Source: Adiantum capillus-veneris
Taxonomy: Eukaryota; Streptophyta; Polypodiopsida; Polypodiales; Pteridaceae
Reading direction: 5' to 3'
Assembly (NCBI GenBank): GCA_014529385.2
Contig: CM043963.1
Span: 79,664,412 to 79,728,411 of the forward strand
Length of the DNA: 64,000 nucleotides
Below, one piece after another: positions 21,369-34,239 of this stretch. Numbering within the stretch: the first letter of the stretch is position 1; the number at the start of each line of letters is the position of its first letter. A model generated the notes under the pieces. The model was given only the letters and a program-made list of their open reading frames with translations. It was not told the origin of the DNA and searched no databases. A program made the translations under genes and the position numbers.

Positions 21369-23945
21369 GCCTATATGCGTACAATAGTGTGCTTATACAA
21401 CACTCTCATAGAGAGAGGTAACATAAGTCACATCTTGACCCACCTACTTTGTATGTGGTCATGATTGTACCAGGGTGACGTAAGTATGGCACTTTGTCTA
21501 TGAATAAACATAAATAAAAAATATTTTAAGAAATTAATAACCTACCTTATCCTTGACAAAGTAGATAGTGCTATAGCAAAAGCGTAAACAATAATGAGAT
21601 GAATTATGTCTACCTCACTAGCATGCCATGCACGCAGAGGTGTAAACCCTTGGCAACAATGACAGCCCCTACAAATTGAGCCGATACTAGAATTTCCTTA
21701 AACAAGTGGACATGGTTACATCACAATTTGTCATTTTAGACATAAATTGTGAGCTTACATCAACATAGTACCAAATATGTGGGCCATTATCCTTGATTTG
21801 AAGTCATTGGATAGTACTTGGTACAGAATAGAGCCTTGCTTCACATGAAAGTTGGCTAAGCATGTTGCTTTGCATAATATAAAAATCATTTGGAAATGAA
21901 AATTGTAATAACATGGTTGCCTCTCTTAGAGCGACTGTCTTTGCTTTAAGCGGATTCATACCATATATGCTGAAAAATTTAGAGCTATCGGATGTACCCA
22001 ATATGACATCATGGCGTGGGTCATACTTACCTCCAAGAGAAAATAAGATAAACATTGTGCCCAAGTATCCTGAAGTGCATATGCTAATAGCATATTCCAA
22101 ACTTTGGAAACTTCTATGCAAGATGCCCTAAAGTGAAGCCTTGCTTTAGATAAGTTTATCAAAAAGATGAGAGAGAACGCAACCTGAGTGCTCATAGCTA
22201 ACATGTACTCCTAGTGATACACATATGTCAAAGCAAAAAAGAGTCGACCTTGTCTAGCTTTCATGAAGAAAATCAGCCTTGCCCAAGTGAACATCTTTTT
22301 GAGAATCCTTAGATTGCCCAATCTTGAAATAGATAGCTCAAGAAGCTTAGCTATATCAAATTTCATCTTACTGCCAATCTCTACTCAACCGAAGCAACAT
22401 TTGCTTTGTCAAGTTGGAATTGTAGAAAGTGAATAAGTTCAAAATTGAAACATAAAGGTAACATACTTACCAATTGCTGTAACCATTGTCCTTGGCATAA
22501 AAAAATCAAAACATCTAGTGGCATGCTTGTGCTTTTAATGTACTTCACGTACCTACGTGCTTGCACATTGGCAAGCTACAATGAATTTGAAATGATTATG
22601 CATCCAATGCATGGAACTGCACTCCTAAAAGCCTTGCTTTCCCCGATCCTCTAGGTAGCACAAGGAGGAGATGTCAAAAATATAATAGCCGATGTAATAC
22701 ACAAGCTAAGAATCCCTGTATGGAGCATTGCTCCATCGTTGAAATCGATGTATTGTGGTGCATCTTATGGTATTATCTTATTAAATAGAGTTAAAAGGAG
22801 ATTAGCCCCACCTATTGTCAACCTTGTTGATTAATATACCAGATTTAAAACTTAAAAAACATCTACTATTATTGCAAAAACAAATCATACATAAGTTGCT
22901 CAATATTGATGGCATTTAACCTTGAAATCCCATTGGGTATGTCTTGCCAACAATGAGTTGAGCATAATTGTTTTTGACTTTTTCTTACAAGCCATCAACC
23001 ATTTTTGACTCGCTTAGAGTGTTAGGCAACCTTGCCTACTTGTAGCTGCTATGATTAATCAATTGCTTATGAAGGGTAGCAATAGGCCTTGCCTTTGCAT
23101 CATCATATCCTTGTCATGCTTCACTTTGGATAGTCCTACAAAAATTATTAAAATGTAGAAATGAAATCTCTAATTTGAACATACTTATCGGCCCTCCTTG
23201 AAATGACCACCACCATGCCTTGCAAGGGTTTTGCAGGAGTTCTAAACTAGCCTGTGACCTTGTTGACTGCTGTAAAAAGATGCATATAGATGCCTTGCTT
23301 GCCCTTTTAACAGTCCAGGGTTGCTCATAGACAAAAGCCCTAGACCAGAGGGTATTCCGAGAAGGTGACAACTAATTGTTCAATTTTCAAAGAGGTGAAG
23401 CTTCAAGGATTGATTCTTTGAGGGAATTCTGCCTAGCTTCTTTAAGGAATTGTTGCATGCTACTGCAAAGTGAAAGTTTGATGGTCTTTAACACCATGCA
23501 TCCTACATGTTGTCCATGCCGGCACCTTGCATGCTTTCCATAATCGACTGTTTCTGCTATGGGACATGCCCCTTCAGGTGTCCTTAGGGCACCTGAAGGG
23601 TGCCCATGAACTTCAATAACATTAAAAAAAAAAACCACAGCTATGGTGGCTTGCTACAGGTGATGGTGAAAGCAACAAAATGTTCACAACAGCCCTACTG
23701 CTCGGCACAAGACGCTGCAGAAATGTCTTCTCTTCCAGAGGGATGAGATCCCATTTGGAGCCATATTCTCTTCAACCTGTGGAGACCGCTGCTCCTCTCT
23801 TTTGCAGACAAGGGTCTCTTCCTGTGGGCCTCAACCTTCTTGGCTCTATGTAATCAAGGGGTCATGCCCACAGCCTCCCCCTTCCTTGCAAGAAAGCTTG
23901 TCTATGGCCCAAGCTCGCCCACACACACACACACACAGAGATATA

Positions 23946-24026
<81 letters not shown>

Positions 24027-24086
24027 TTTCATGCAACTTCCATGCAGCCCCTGCATGCCTTCTTTTCCCTCTTCCGCATGGCTGAC
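21369..24086. other. element A internal block 3
   Basis: Aligns with about 30400-31100 of element B at 21540-22200 (landmarks tccttgacaaagta, agaagccttgct/tagagccttgct, and gctcatagcatatgcc/tgctaatagcatattcc). The repeated word AAGCAAGGCTT on the minus strand occurs several times in both elements. Small minus-strand frames at 21804-22121, 23114-23371 and 23387-23638 match nothing I know. No gag or pol is visible. A compound microsatellite lies at 23918-24028. Confidence 0.5.
23918..24028. repeat. compound microsatellite (AC)n-(AT)n-(AG)n
   Basis: About 9 AC units, then about 30 AT units (interrupted once by ct), then about 14 AG units, in element A close to its right terminal repeat. Confidence 0.95.
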
Positions 24087-24224
24087 CTGCTCCTTTGGGC
24101 TAGAGCACGCCACATTCCACCCAATTGTGCCCTATATAGGCCTTGCCTAGCTAATTATACGGACCCCTTTTACTGCATGTCCGTCTTGGCCCTTGGCTTG
24201 CCCGGTCTTACCCTAGGCCTTCCA
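24087..24224 (-). repeat. element A right terminal repeat (5' LTR)
   Basis: Carries the same gagca.gccac.ttccaccca..tgtgccctatataggccttgcctag text as 3711-3851 and ends TTCCA, followed by the TTATC duplication. No tRNA primer site is visible at its inner edge. Confidence 0.55.
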
Positions 24225-24229
24225 TTATC

Positions 24230-25140
24230 GATCCCCACTTTTTGTAAAGAATACCACCAAAAAGTGTAGAAACTTGTACCATCAATCCATGCTTTCACCC
24301 AAATAGAGAGATTGTTTCCATAGTCTCTATGGTAGGAGTAAAGTGAACCATCTTCTTGGACAAACGGTCAACAATCAACCACTACCAAAATCAAGCACTT
24401 GGCTATTTGAGTTCTTGATAGTATCACCATAAATCCATAGAAACACTTTGCCAATTATTTTCCAACATCTGTAAAGGTTGTAACACCCCAAGAACTTTAA
24501 CTCTTTTAGCTTTCTTAACTTGACACTAAAAAATTATGTGACATACTTGTGGACTTCTTGCTTGAGATTAGGCCACCAAAATGTCTCCTTTACTAATTGT
24601 AAAGTCTTATCAATGCTAGGATGGCCCACACAAGGACTATCATGAAAGTCATGCAAAAAAAATTCTCTTAGTTTTTGTGCATAAGGAACATAAATATTTC
24701 TTTTCCGTTTAAGAAATCCATTCTCCATTGAGAAAAAACAAATTTGGTAGAGAACTACTTGAATTAGACGGATTTGTACCATCAAGAGTAATAAAATTTT
24801 GGATCCATCCTCAAACTTATTGATTTTAAATAAGGGTCTTCTTTTCATGATTCCTAAATTTCTTGAAGTAGAGTACTCTCTAACACAATAAAACTCATAT
24901 TATGCATAATGCACAATAATTTGCCAGTTGCCAACATTATCTTTGCCCTTTTTGTATAGAATTTACATGTGAAATTCTTCCATTAACTCAACCCATTTAC
25001 AATTCTAATTGAATACAAAAATACTTCAAGGTATGATGATCTATGTAAACTTTTAAACTCTATGCCATAAAGATAATGACGCAAAATTCTAAGTGCATGA
25101 ACAATATCTCAAAGGTGTTATATTCTATGGTGCTAGCCAC
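24230..25140 (-). pseudogene. outer Ty3/gypsy RNase H and integrase relic
   Basis: At about 24950-25130 the minus strand gives LRHYLYGIEFKSLHRSSYLE, a decayed RNase H HYLYG..F...TDH.SL segment. The frame at 24534-24848 contains the integrase zinc region DFHDSPCVGHPSIDKTLQL and FWWPNLKQEVHKYV. Past a stop it continues as the start of the catalytic core (NNWQSVSMDFMV, about 24420-24450), then stops at element A. The next part of the same domain is at 3070-3710. Confidence 0.7.
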
Positions 25141-26191
25141 GCCAAAATCATTACTACTTTCTTTAATTCCATCTTGATTCCCTTGATAGAAATGATATAG
25201 CTCAAATACTCAATCTTGGCCACACATAAAAAATTCATATCCACATTAGCATTCAAAACTTGTCTCTCCTAAAGTTTGAAAAATTGCATTCAAATCTTGT
25301 CTCTCTTAAAGTTTGAAAAATTGCATGCAAATTGAAATTTGAAGTTTTTTGCAAGTTTTTGTAGATGGCGTTGATGTAGCTAGAGTATGAATGGTGACCA
25401 TAGCTATGGATTTGAAGTGCTAAACATGCTATTTGAGCAAGGATTTATAGATCATACATTAGAGGCCAAACAAAACAGATGTTGCAATCTAAAGTTTTTC
25501 GAGAGGCTGGGCTTGTAGTATATTGGTGTGCTTTAGAATGCGTTCATTAGAGTATTTTTTAGCTCGCCAAGGTTTCATCCAATAGTACTTGTTGAAATCT
25601 TTGAACCCAATCTTTACAACTTGTCAATCAAATCTATGTGCATAGAGATATATGCATTGGAAGTTGGCAGTGGATAGAGGCAACCAAAAATTATTGACTT
25701 TTCTTATCGACTCCAAATGATGCTTAAACATGAAGCTCAGGATATAGACTTTAGGCCAATCGTTATGGCTCAGCATTTGGATACTTGAGCACTGATCTGG
25801 AAGGAAGAGAAGTAGTATCAAAAAAAAAAAACAAATCTATTTTTTCTAAGGTGTTTAAAACGGTTTTTTTTTTTGCTCAAATTCTTGGGAGGGTGTCATG
25901 TGGCATGGGGTAAAACCCACATTTGCAATGAGGAGTGAAAACTTTGGGTATATATTTAAGGGTATGTCTTCAATATTGGCATCACAAGAGGAAGGGAGAG
26001 AGAACTCCCTCCCTCCCTTGGCTATGGTGTGGGGTCTCCTCCCTCACGGGCATGCGCGCAAGTGTTGTGCGTGTTGTCACTGCAATCATGTGTTGATGAT
26101 GTCGGTGCTAGTTCCCTTTGGAGGTATTCACATGTGGGCAATGCTCTTTGGCCATTTGTGGACAATATAAAAAGATTTTTAAGTGAAGATA
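25141..26191. other. unassigned stretch
   Basis: No family match. There is an imperfect direct repeat at about 25260-25330 (cttgtctctc.taaagtttgaaaaattgca twice, spaced about 51 bases). The frames at 25624-25821 and 25898-26170 are short and lack recognisable motifs. Part may be upstream reverse transcriptase of the outer gypsy, too decayed to call. Confidence 0.4.
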
Positions 26192-26882
<691 letters not shown>

Positions 26883-26884
26883 AG

Positions 26885-26896
26885 TGGTATTAGAGC
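26885..26896 (+). other. primer-binding site of gypsy family X
   Basis: TGGTATTAGAGC, one base from the initiator-Met site TGGTATCAGAGC, immediately after the LTR. Confidence 0.65.
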
Positions 26897-27133
26897 TCAG
26901 ATGATTCCTCTTCTATGGAGGATCCAATCCTTTTCTGTAGCACACATGGGTTCTTGAAATGAATCCAAGGGAGATAGGAGATGAGAAAATAAAATTCCGA
27001 ACACAAAAACATGTGAAATCAACAGAGTTCCTAACAAGAATAGGCCTTTTGTTGAGGAGTCGAGAGATTTGAGAAATTTTTTGGTGGGGAATCTTGATAG
27101 AACGGAGTGCAAACATCAACTGCATGTTGACAT

Positions 27134-27571
27134 GTGTATGAAAAAATTAATCAAGCCTTAATCAAGTACTCCAATGACCCAAAATATGTGAATCACCTAA
27201 AGAATACCTGCTTGACAAAGTTCACTCTAGATGGTGAGAGGTGTCCATGCTCCTCTAAAGTTTGTAATGAAGTAGAAAGAAAAGCCAAGTACACACAAGA
27301 AAAAATTGTACTTGTAGAAAGAGTTCAATGAGGCTCTTCAAAATAAGACAAATAAGTTGATGAAACTTCTAAAGCACTCTCAAAAGGAGAGCAAAACAAT
27401 AGATTTCCCCAGTTATTTGGGCCAAAAATTAAGTTGCAAGGTAGTTATAAGATCCAAGAAGCGTGTCTTTTTTAGGACGACAAATTTTTCTTCATCTTCA
27501 AAGAGTTTTGCCAGTTTGTCTTCCTCTACTTCTAGTGAGGATGAGAAGAACAAGAGAAAAAGCAAGAAAAG
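27134..27571 (+). pseudogene. gypsy family X gag, first part
   Basis: The frame starts MYEKINQALIKYSNDPKYVN. After a stop at about 27330 another frame runs to a serine-rich then basic segment (SSSSKSFASLSSSTSSEDEK). The layout of serine runs, acidic patch and lysine/arginine run resembles the N-terminal half of the chromovirus gag at 19.9-20.6 kb. Element B interrupts it at 27572 and the frame continues at 31691. Confidence 0.5.
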
Positions 27572-27724
27572 TGTAAGGCCAGCAGGTAGACAGACATGCG
27601 AATAACCTCCCAACCATCCTATATATAGGCCCCTGGCCCTCTTCCATATATAGACCCCTTTACTGCATGTGTGTCCGGCACATTGCCCGGGCCGTGCCCC
27701 TCCAGTCCTACCCTTGGCATGACA
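27572..27724 (-). repeat. element B left terminal repeat (3' LTR)
   Basis: 153 bp, TGTAAGG to CATGACA, with two TATATA cores (ctatatataggcc and catatatagacc). Its right 98 bases match 31588-31685 with a few changes. The left 55 bases are not in the other copy. Confidence 0.6.
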
Positions 27725-28827
27725 TTACTCCCCCCTTGGAGAAGCGTTTTCGTCCTCGAAAACACAAGTGGTGGTATCTTCATAAGAACACTAATGTTTT
27801 CCGCCGTGGTATCCCGCATGGATCCAACAATTCGTTGAATCGGAACCCGTTTCATTGGGAGGTTCAATGAAATCAAGAGTACCATCTTGATTTTCTACAT
27901 TCTTGTCCCTCTGCAACCGTCTTGGTTAACCGACGCAGAATCAAAAGAGAGTGAAGGCTCCATTTAGAACTCACTTGAGAATGCTAAACGAGTTATCACG
28001 ACTAAGAGGTGTTTAAATGCATACCCAGGTTTCAGACTTTCTGAAGGTACTGGAATGTGCAATATAACCTCGGCTCATCTTTCCATGAAAGTACTATGCT
28101 GACATACTTATCAGCAGCAACCAAGTCCTTGACTTGCGGTGGTTTCTTGCCAATAGTCAACCTCATCCAAACTGATGATTAAGGTTGATAACTTGAGAAT
28201 AACAGGCAGAGACTAGAACTAGTCGTAACATGCCTTTCATCATAGGAAGCAAACTCCAAACCAGAAAAGTAACCGATCTAGTTATTTCACTTCTTGCTAA
28301 TGTATGCACTTAGCATATCCTTTAGCGTTCTTTACTAACGTATGCACTTTGCCTATCCTTTAGTACCAAATAGAATGCTTGTAAGATGCCCATCCTACGC
28401 GGGATGAGTAGCAACAGTAAGAGTGAGGTGCTTTCCCCCAACCACTTATAGACAATCGCCCACGACTGACGACAAACTATGACTCAATCATTGAGTATCC
28501 AGCCATATACTCGATATGGAATGGAGACAACCAACTAGGTTGAAAGTAGATTGGAGTTTCAAGCATCCAATCAGAAACACCCAGACTTAGCCATCACCTT
28601 GTGTGGCAGGGTGTAAACTCATATTAAATCTGCAAGAGAAATTGCACTGACTGTGCAAAAAATTGTAGAAAGAATAAAGTCCATGAATTTGCATGCTGCT
28701 CCGAATAAATTTGTGTTAAACACTAGGGCCCATAACACCTAGTGTGCATGCATTTAACACAAACATATCCGAACCGCAATTCCATGACGAGACTTTTCAC
28801 TAAACTTACGTGAAAATCTTGCAACAA

Positions 28828-29005
28828 AAGTTGAACCATAATAGAATGTAACAACCCGGTCACACCTAGGAATCAACCAGGAGACCTTCTCATGAACATA
28901 GCATACTTTGCAGCAAAAGTTGGACCATAATAGAATGTGACAACCCAATCACACCTAGGTAACAACCATGAGACATTCTCATGTACATAGCATACTTAGC
29001 TATAT
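28828..29005. repeat. 89-bp tandem duplication in element B
   Basis: aagttgaaccataatagaatg at 28828 and aagttggaccataatagaatg at 28917 start two copies that run to acatagcatac. Element A has a single copy near 4840, so the duplication is specific to B. Confidence 0.85.
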
Positions 29006-30355
29006 GTAGTAATGACCCTCCGTTAAGGTGGTTTCACAGCACTTGTAATCGTAACAAATTTGTGCTTAGTACCCGACAATTTTTGGCCACTGAAATTGCT
29101 CCTGATAGTGTGTGCGTAAAATGGTCGAACCAATGGATGCGACCAGCACCTAGGGACTTCGTCGCAACACATTGGTAAAAAGTTGGCACCAGTGTCAGTC
29201 CAAGAGACTCATATTCTCCACATGTGGAATATGTCTCAAACAAGGATATCAAGAAAAGCGACATCCATCAAGTACGAGCTGGTACTTGTGTGTGGAGGTA
29301 GCTGCAAACACTCCGCGACAAGAGTGAGAGGGACCCTCATTATCATGCTCCACACTGGCTAAACTGAACTCCTTGAGTTCCTAGACCATGTTGTGTCCCA
29401 TGTGACAACATGTGCCAAATCGAACCCTACAACTTGGTTCGTAACAACACAAGATATAGTGGACACTACGGTCCAAAATACTCCATTCCAACATGCCCTT
29501 GGCATGGCTATGAAACATTCAAGCCTATGTATACGACTTGTAGTGGAAACCGTGGGTGTTGCCTGCGCAATCCGACCCCGTTGGTTAATATCTACGTAGT
29601 CAAACCTCATGGTAAGACCCTCTGTAGAAACTGCTCAACTAGCAGGCAACGGTAACCAACATAGTTAACCGTGTACATAATGATTGGAATCAACTTGAAA
29701 AGTTGAATTCGTCCGCTACCGTGTGGTAGATTGAGGAATTCTTTCCTTGAAAGTTTAATTGGGAGAGATCAAACTGTGATCCTCAATGCCTATGGGGTGA
29801 TTTAGTAGTCACCCTCCAGGCCGTGCCCCAGACAATATGTCCATAGACACTCTGTAGTGCTATAGAGAAAGCAGGGAATCCACACAAGTGAACTACCTAG
29901 CTCTGGTGGACAGCCATGCTGTCACAACTGATTGCTGCATCCATACTTCCTTGTAGAGATCAGCGGATGTGATTTGAAGATTATCAAAAACTCAACTTGA
30001 GTGTCGCACTGAAAACATGTAGTGCAAAAAATGACACCTTAATCATCCGTAATGACAAGACTCTTGCTTGCCCATTAACATTGATGTGTACTTCCTTGGG
30101 TGAATCTATTTGATCGTGAAAACAATCACCCGAAGAATGCCAATAGTTGGGTCTTACCCTTGGCCTAAACATGGCTCTTAGCCTGTGTGGCTCATAGCCC
30201 TTATGCAAATTAGTGTTCAATGGACAGATCGATGAAGACTAATTTGAGTAGCATCTTAGCCACGTGCTAGCTGAGAGTTAGAGCACCTTGGCTCATGCTA
30301 ACGCATGAGCAAAACATGTATCAAAAGCTTCTTAGAAGATTTTCATTATTCCCTT

Positions 30356-30391
<36 letters not shown>

Positions 30392-30529
30392 CAATCCAGA
30401 ACTTAGCTTGTCCTTGACAAAGTATCTGGTGTTATAGCGAAAGCGTTTTTCATGAGGCGGTAGAATTGAATCCACTTAGCTAGCCTTCCGTGCATGCAAA
30501 ATTTTAAGCCCGTGGCAAAAGTGATGGCC

Positions 30530-31006
30530 TCAAACGTGAGATACAAAACCATAAGTGCCTTGCACTTCTAAACTGGTAGGGATTCTGTGAGGTGATATTC
30601 CGTATTTGGCCAATTCTTCAAACGTGTGTGCCACTGCCCGTGATACCAATATGAGAACCCTAGGAGCTAGTCCTTGGGCAGTACCTTGGCACAAGGGAGA
30701 AGCCTTGCTGCATATAAAATTGCCAAAGCACTTTGCTTTGCACAATGACAATAATTGCCAAGTAAAATGTAAACATGGAAAAAATAAGAAAAACTTAAAC
30801 TTGGCTAACCTGGTAGTTGTTGCTGCAACCAGTTGGAGAAGCTCGCGTAAAGGTGGCTCATAGCCAAATCTGTCGTGCGAGAGAAACTTGTCGCATATGG
30901 ATATACGCCCTCTTGTACCATATACATCCGTCGTATATGAAATGAAATAATCTGTAAACAGTTTGCTAAAGCCTTCCCAAGTTTGTATGCTCATAGCATA
31001 TGCCAA
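30530..31006 (-). CDS. unrecognised 158-codon frame in element B
   Basis: No family recognised. It has a hydrophobic stretch (FKFFLFFPCLHFTWQLLSL) about residues 70-90, preceded by LRELLQLVAATTTRL. On the minus strand the hydrophobic part starts with GTTAGCC and ends ATATGCAG, so it could be an intron between two exons rather than coding. Element A retains a similar layout at 21.8-22.1 kb with stops. It may be captured host gene sequence or a chance frame. Confidence 0.2.
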   Translation of the reverse strand: MAYAMSIQTWEGFSKLFTDYFISYTTDVYGTRGRISICDKFLSHDRFGYEPPLRELLQLVAATTTRLAKFKFFLFFPCLHFTWQLLSLCKAKCFGNFICSKASPLCQGTAQGLAPRVLILVSRAVAHTFEELAKYGISPHRIPTSLEVQGTYGFVSHV

Positions 31007-31587
31007 ACGTGGGGAAGCTCAATGCAAGATGCAGAAATTGAAGCCTTGCTTCATATAACTATGCATGGCCTCGTTGCCAACAAATGCTATTGACGACATA
31101 TGCCATAGCAAAGAGAATCAGCCTTGTCGATCATGTACAAAAAATTGACCTTGTCAAGCAATTTCAACTGAAAGTGGTTAGCTCTGGGCTAGCATCTTTG
31201 TCGGCTTCTGAAAGCAGTGACAAGAGTTCGGCCATGCCGAGCTCTGTGCACCCTTCATGAAGCCGAGCCACAGGGTGTGCTGATCTCCTTGAGATTCCAT
31301 GGGCATCAAAAGTGAACTGCTGATGATCCGTGCAGCAGATCAGGGCTGCAAGTACTCAAGCCATGCTTGAGCCATGTTGGCATGTGAAACATTGATTCGA
31401 TGCCAACAAAATGGTAATGCTTAAAACAACTGTCACAAGCCGTGCTTGTGTTGGGAGTGTCTAAATTGCACTCATATATGTTTCAGGCAAAGTATATGAG
31501 GCTTGTCATGCTTGTTCTAACCACAGAAGCACCTTGTGCTTGGCATGTGTGTAAAAATAGTTGTTACCAGCCTTGCTTGTGGATGCG

Positions 31588-31685
31588 AGGCCCCTGGCCC
31601 TTTTCCATATATAGACCCCTTTACTGCATGTGTGTCTGGCACATTGCCCGGGCCGTGCCCGTCCAGTCCTACCCTTGGCATGACA
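31588..31685 (-). repeat. element B right terminal repeat (5' LTR, partial)
   Basis: Matches the right 98 bases of the left repeat, from aggcccctggccc to catgaca. The expected inner part and a primer site are missing, which suggests a rearrangement at the inner edge. Confidence 0.55.
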
Positions 31686-31690
31686 AAAAA

Positions 31691-31990
31691 CAAGAAAAGT
31701 AGATCCAAGAAAAATTCTAGAAAGCATAAAAGGCAATCTAATCATCCAAAGAAGGAGACCTCAACCTCTTTTACGAGTTCACACACTGGAAAAACAAGAA
31801 AGAAGACCAAAAAGTTCAAGAATGGGTGGATCAAGTAGTGGAGTAAGGACACCCATCAAACCCTTGCATTCATACAATAGTTTGATATCTCTTTCTTAAG
31901 AAGAGGTTTCAAGCCTTCAAGGTACAAAGAAGACATCTTGTCTAAGCTATCACCCAAACATGGTGGTCTATTCTTTTTTTATGAAGGAAG
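31691..31990 (+). pseudogene. gypsy family X gag, second part
   Basis: Continues the basic/serine-rich region (KKETSTSFTSSHTGK) to a stop at 31838. After it, the capsid-like segment TLAFIQ.FDISF..GFKPSRY at about 31855-31920 mirrors KVLAFIQQFDAAFGNEGF in the chromovirus gag. Homology fades by about 31990. Confidence 0.5.
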
Positions 31991-33349
31991 AACTTAGAAA
32001 GGGGCTAAAATTCAAACGAGTCTTCATTTTAGCATGGTTGACATAAGAATATGATCCAAAATGAAAACAATCTTTACTAACATGTGGATTGAATTATATC
32101 TTGCATACATAGATGTTTGTTGAAACCATACTCCACAATATCTCTCAAACAAACATAAGTGTAGAGAGATAGGAAATAGTACAAACTATTAGTAGAGTAT
32201 TGGGAAAAAAGGATTATGATTGCAAGGAAAAACAATCTTCCATATATAGAAAAAATGGCATTCATGATCTAAAATATTGGCACCACATTAATTCTCTATT
32301 CCAATGGCAAGATGTCATTGTTGACCACAACTACATGCACGCAAACTTGCATGCATATTCTTAAATTTCTACATATTATCTCCCTGCCACTCATTTTGAA
32401 CTACATTCAATATAAAAACACACAAAGCACAAAATGCACAATCTTGGAGCCCACACATATGGGTACACAAACATGAATATAAACTTGCATGCACACATAC
32501 ACAAACATCTGCAATGCTCTGTGTATGGAAATATGACAAAACTTCTCTTGAATGCATTATGATTCACTGAGCTGCAAAGCAATAGAACCAAGAATGATGC
32601 ATGCAATAGATAATTGGGAGTATACAACCATGTGTACAAACAACCCCAAGCTACATTTGTCGAAGGACAATAGTATTAACTTAGACATCATCTATGATCC
32701 ATCTCTATGCTTCACGGTCTCACACACACACACACAAGATTTTTTATTGCTTTCAATTACCACACAATAAAAAGGAACACATGATGTGAATTCAAGCTAG
32801 ATAACAATGTAGGTGTTCGAAAAGGGGGAAGGCAAAACACATCCAAAACATAGGCAAATGCCTCTCTATAGCTTAGGATACACATACACCCCAATCAACT
32901 AATAACTACTCATGAAATCACACAATTTTCCTCTCTTGATACACAATTACTCACAAATATGCAATTCCACATCACAAACTCCTTCTCCTTCCTTTGCACA
33001 CATTATACCACCATGGGGACACACACACTCACACACACCCATGGACTTGTACAAAATGGAGAAAAGATAGAGAAAACCAAAGAAATGACACCAGAGAGAA
33101 AAAAATCGACTATAAAAAGCTTGATTGCATAGATTGTATGTGTACAATAGTGGGGAAGTTCTCCCTTCTTCACAAACTCTCTCTACTCATATCCCCCAAA
33201 GAAAACGCTCTTTTCTTCTCTTCCTTCCCTTGGGATAGCCATAAAAAACTAAATTGCTTATTTTCTTAAGCCTCGATCGTATGCACACTTGCATACACAT
33301 TCTCTATTTTGTTCAAAAACAACATGCACTTTAAGGCACATGGGTATTT
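31991..33349. other. no recognisable gene
   Basis: AT-rich sequence with short AC runs (32722-32737, 33018-33042). Frames of 60-100 codons on both strands are composed of repeats and show no motif. Confidence 0.5.
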
Positions 33350-33945
33350 TATCATAGGCTTGGACAATCCAAGCAAGAAATCAATAGCAACATAAATGGA
33401 AACTGCAAATAAAAAAACTTTGAAGAGAGGAAGGGAGAGAATGAGAAAGGAAGGAGAGTTGACATGGAACAACAAAGTTTCATTCTCATATGCACTGGCC
33501 CCAAAGAGTGGTGCCCCTTTTGATATTTCTTTATTATTGCTTTGCAAAGGTACAAATTTCTAAAAGTTGAGCTTCTCTAAGACTCTGCTTCTATATGCTC
33601 TCCATAGACTAACCCTCAAACAATTATAAATAGTACAAGGGTTACCAAAGTAAAAAAGGCATTGTATCACAAAGCTCTGATTCAAAATCTATTGGCCCTC
33701 CAAATGTAGCACATATGTCACGTCAACACTTTGCTTGTGCAAAACATGTGTACAACACTGCCATGTCAACAATAGCATCAATTTTGATGAGGTCTTAGCC
33801 AACCCTTATGCTTTGACACTTTCAGGGTTTAGGCCCCTTGACCAATGTCCATAAGTTGGTTAGGTTGGAGCTTTTAAACTCTAACCCCCTTTGTCCTCTC
33901 AAACCATCTTTTAAGTTGGGCATGCCTCATCACAAGCTTGTGACA
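33350..33945 (-). repeat. 3' LTR of a minus-strand gypsy family X copy
   Basis: Inverted copy of 26192-26882 (shared landmarks: the aaatcaatagcaac and gcccctcgacca/ggccccttgacca segments, and the TGTCACAAG start). On the minus strand the polypurine tract AAGAGGGGGCA (33946-33956) immediately precedes the start. The internal region lies to the right. Confidence 0.75.
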
Positions 33946-34239
33946 TGCCCCCTCTTGAAAGAATTGTAATAACCCTTGATTATGATTGCAAAAATAGCCA
34001 AAAAACAAAAAATGGTTTCTTCAATAGACACCAACTCTATGTACTCAAGCACTAAACTCCAAAGACATCAGTGATTTATCAAATCACATTTTTATTGAGG
34101 GTATCAAATACAAATCATGATCATTGTCATATATTTAGCAATCACATGCAGACCGCATTGATCTTTTCACAAAATTCCTGATCTACTAAGTCTTGTTACT
34201 ATCAAAATTATATCCTTTATTTTTACATTTCAAGCAAAG

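Larger units (their letters stand above)
3711..24224 (-). mobile_element. element A: non-autonomous LTR-like element carrying two nested insertions
   Basis: The ends are a pair of related terminal direct repeats (3711-3851 and 24087-24224), flanked by TTATT (3706-3710) and TTATC (24225-24229), a near-perfect 5-bp target duplication inside an integrase relic. Next to the left repeat, the minus strand has a polypurine tract (AAGGGGGGAG, around 3855-3865) as expected beside a 3' LTR. With the insertions at 5268-8617 and 9064-21368 removed, A would be about 4.85 kb. It is collinear with element B (27572-31685) over most of its length. No gag or pol was found inside, so I call it non-autonomous (LARD-like). 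It is minus-strand by its polypurine tract. Confidence 0.6.
27725..31587. other. element B internal region
   Basis: Collinear with element A blocks 1, 2 and 3, and useful as a reference for the A insertions. The minus strand next to the polypurine tract reads like the last codons of a gypsy pol (FEDENASP). Elsewhere there are stops in all frames apart from a 158-codon frame at 30530-31006. A GA run lies at 30361-30387. Confidence 0.55.
27572..31685 (-). mobile_element. element B: sister of element A, 4.1 kb
   Basis: The ends are TGTAAGG (27572) and CATGACA (31685), flanked by AAAAG and AAAAA (4 of 5 bases). Excising B with one flank copy joins the two gag parts in one continuous basic/serine-rich reading frame, independent support for the boundaries. 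The left terminal repeat is followed inside by a polypurine tract (minus strand AAGGGGGGAG, about 27728-27737). The internal part is collinear with A and has no gag or pol. It shows exon-like minus-strand frames, so it may carry captured host sequence. Confidence 0.65.

Noticed and set aside
24534-24848. Host gene on the minus strand
   Set aside because: The sequence has the gypsy integrase zinc region and continues into the catalytic core, so it is a retroelement relic.
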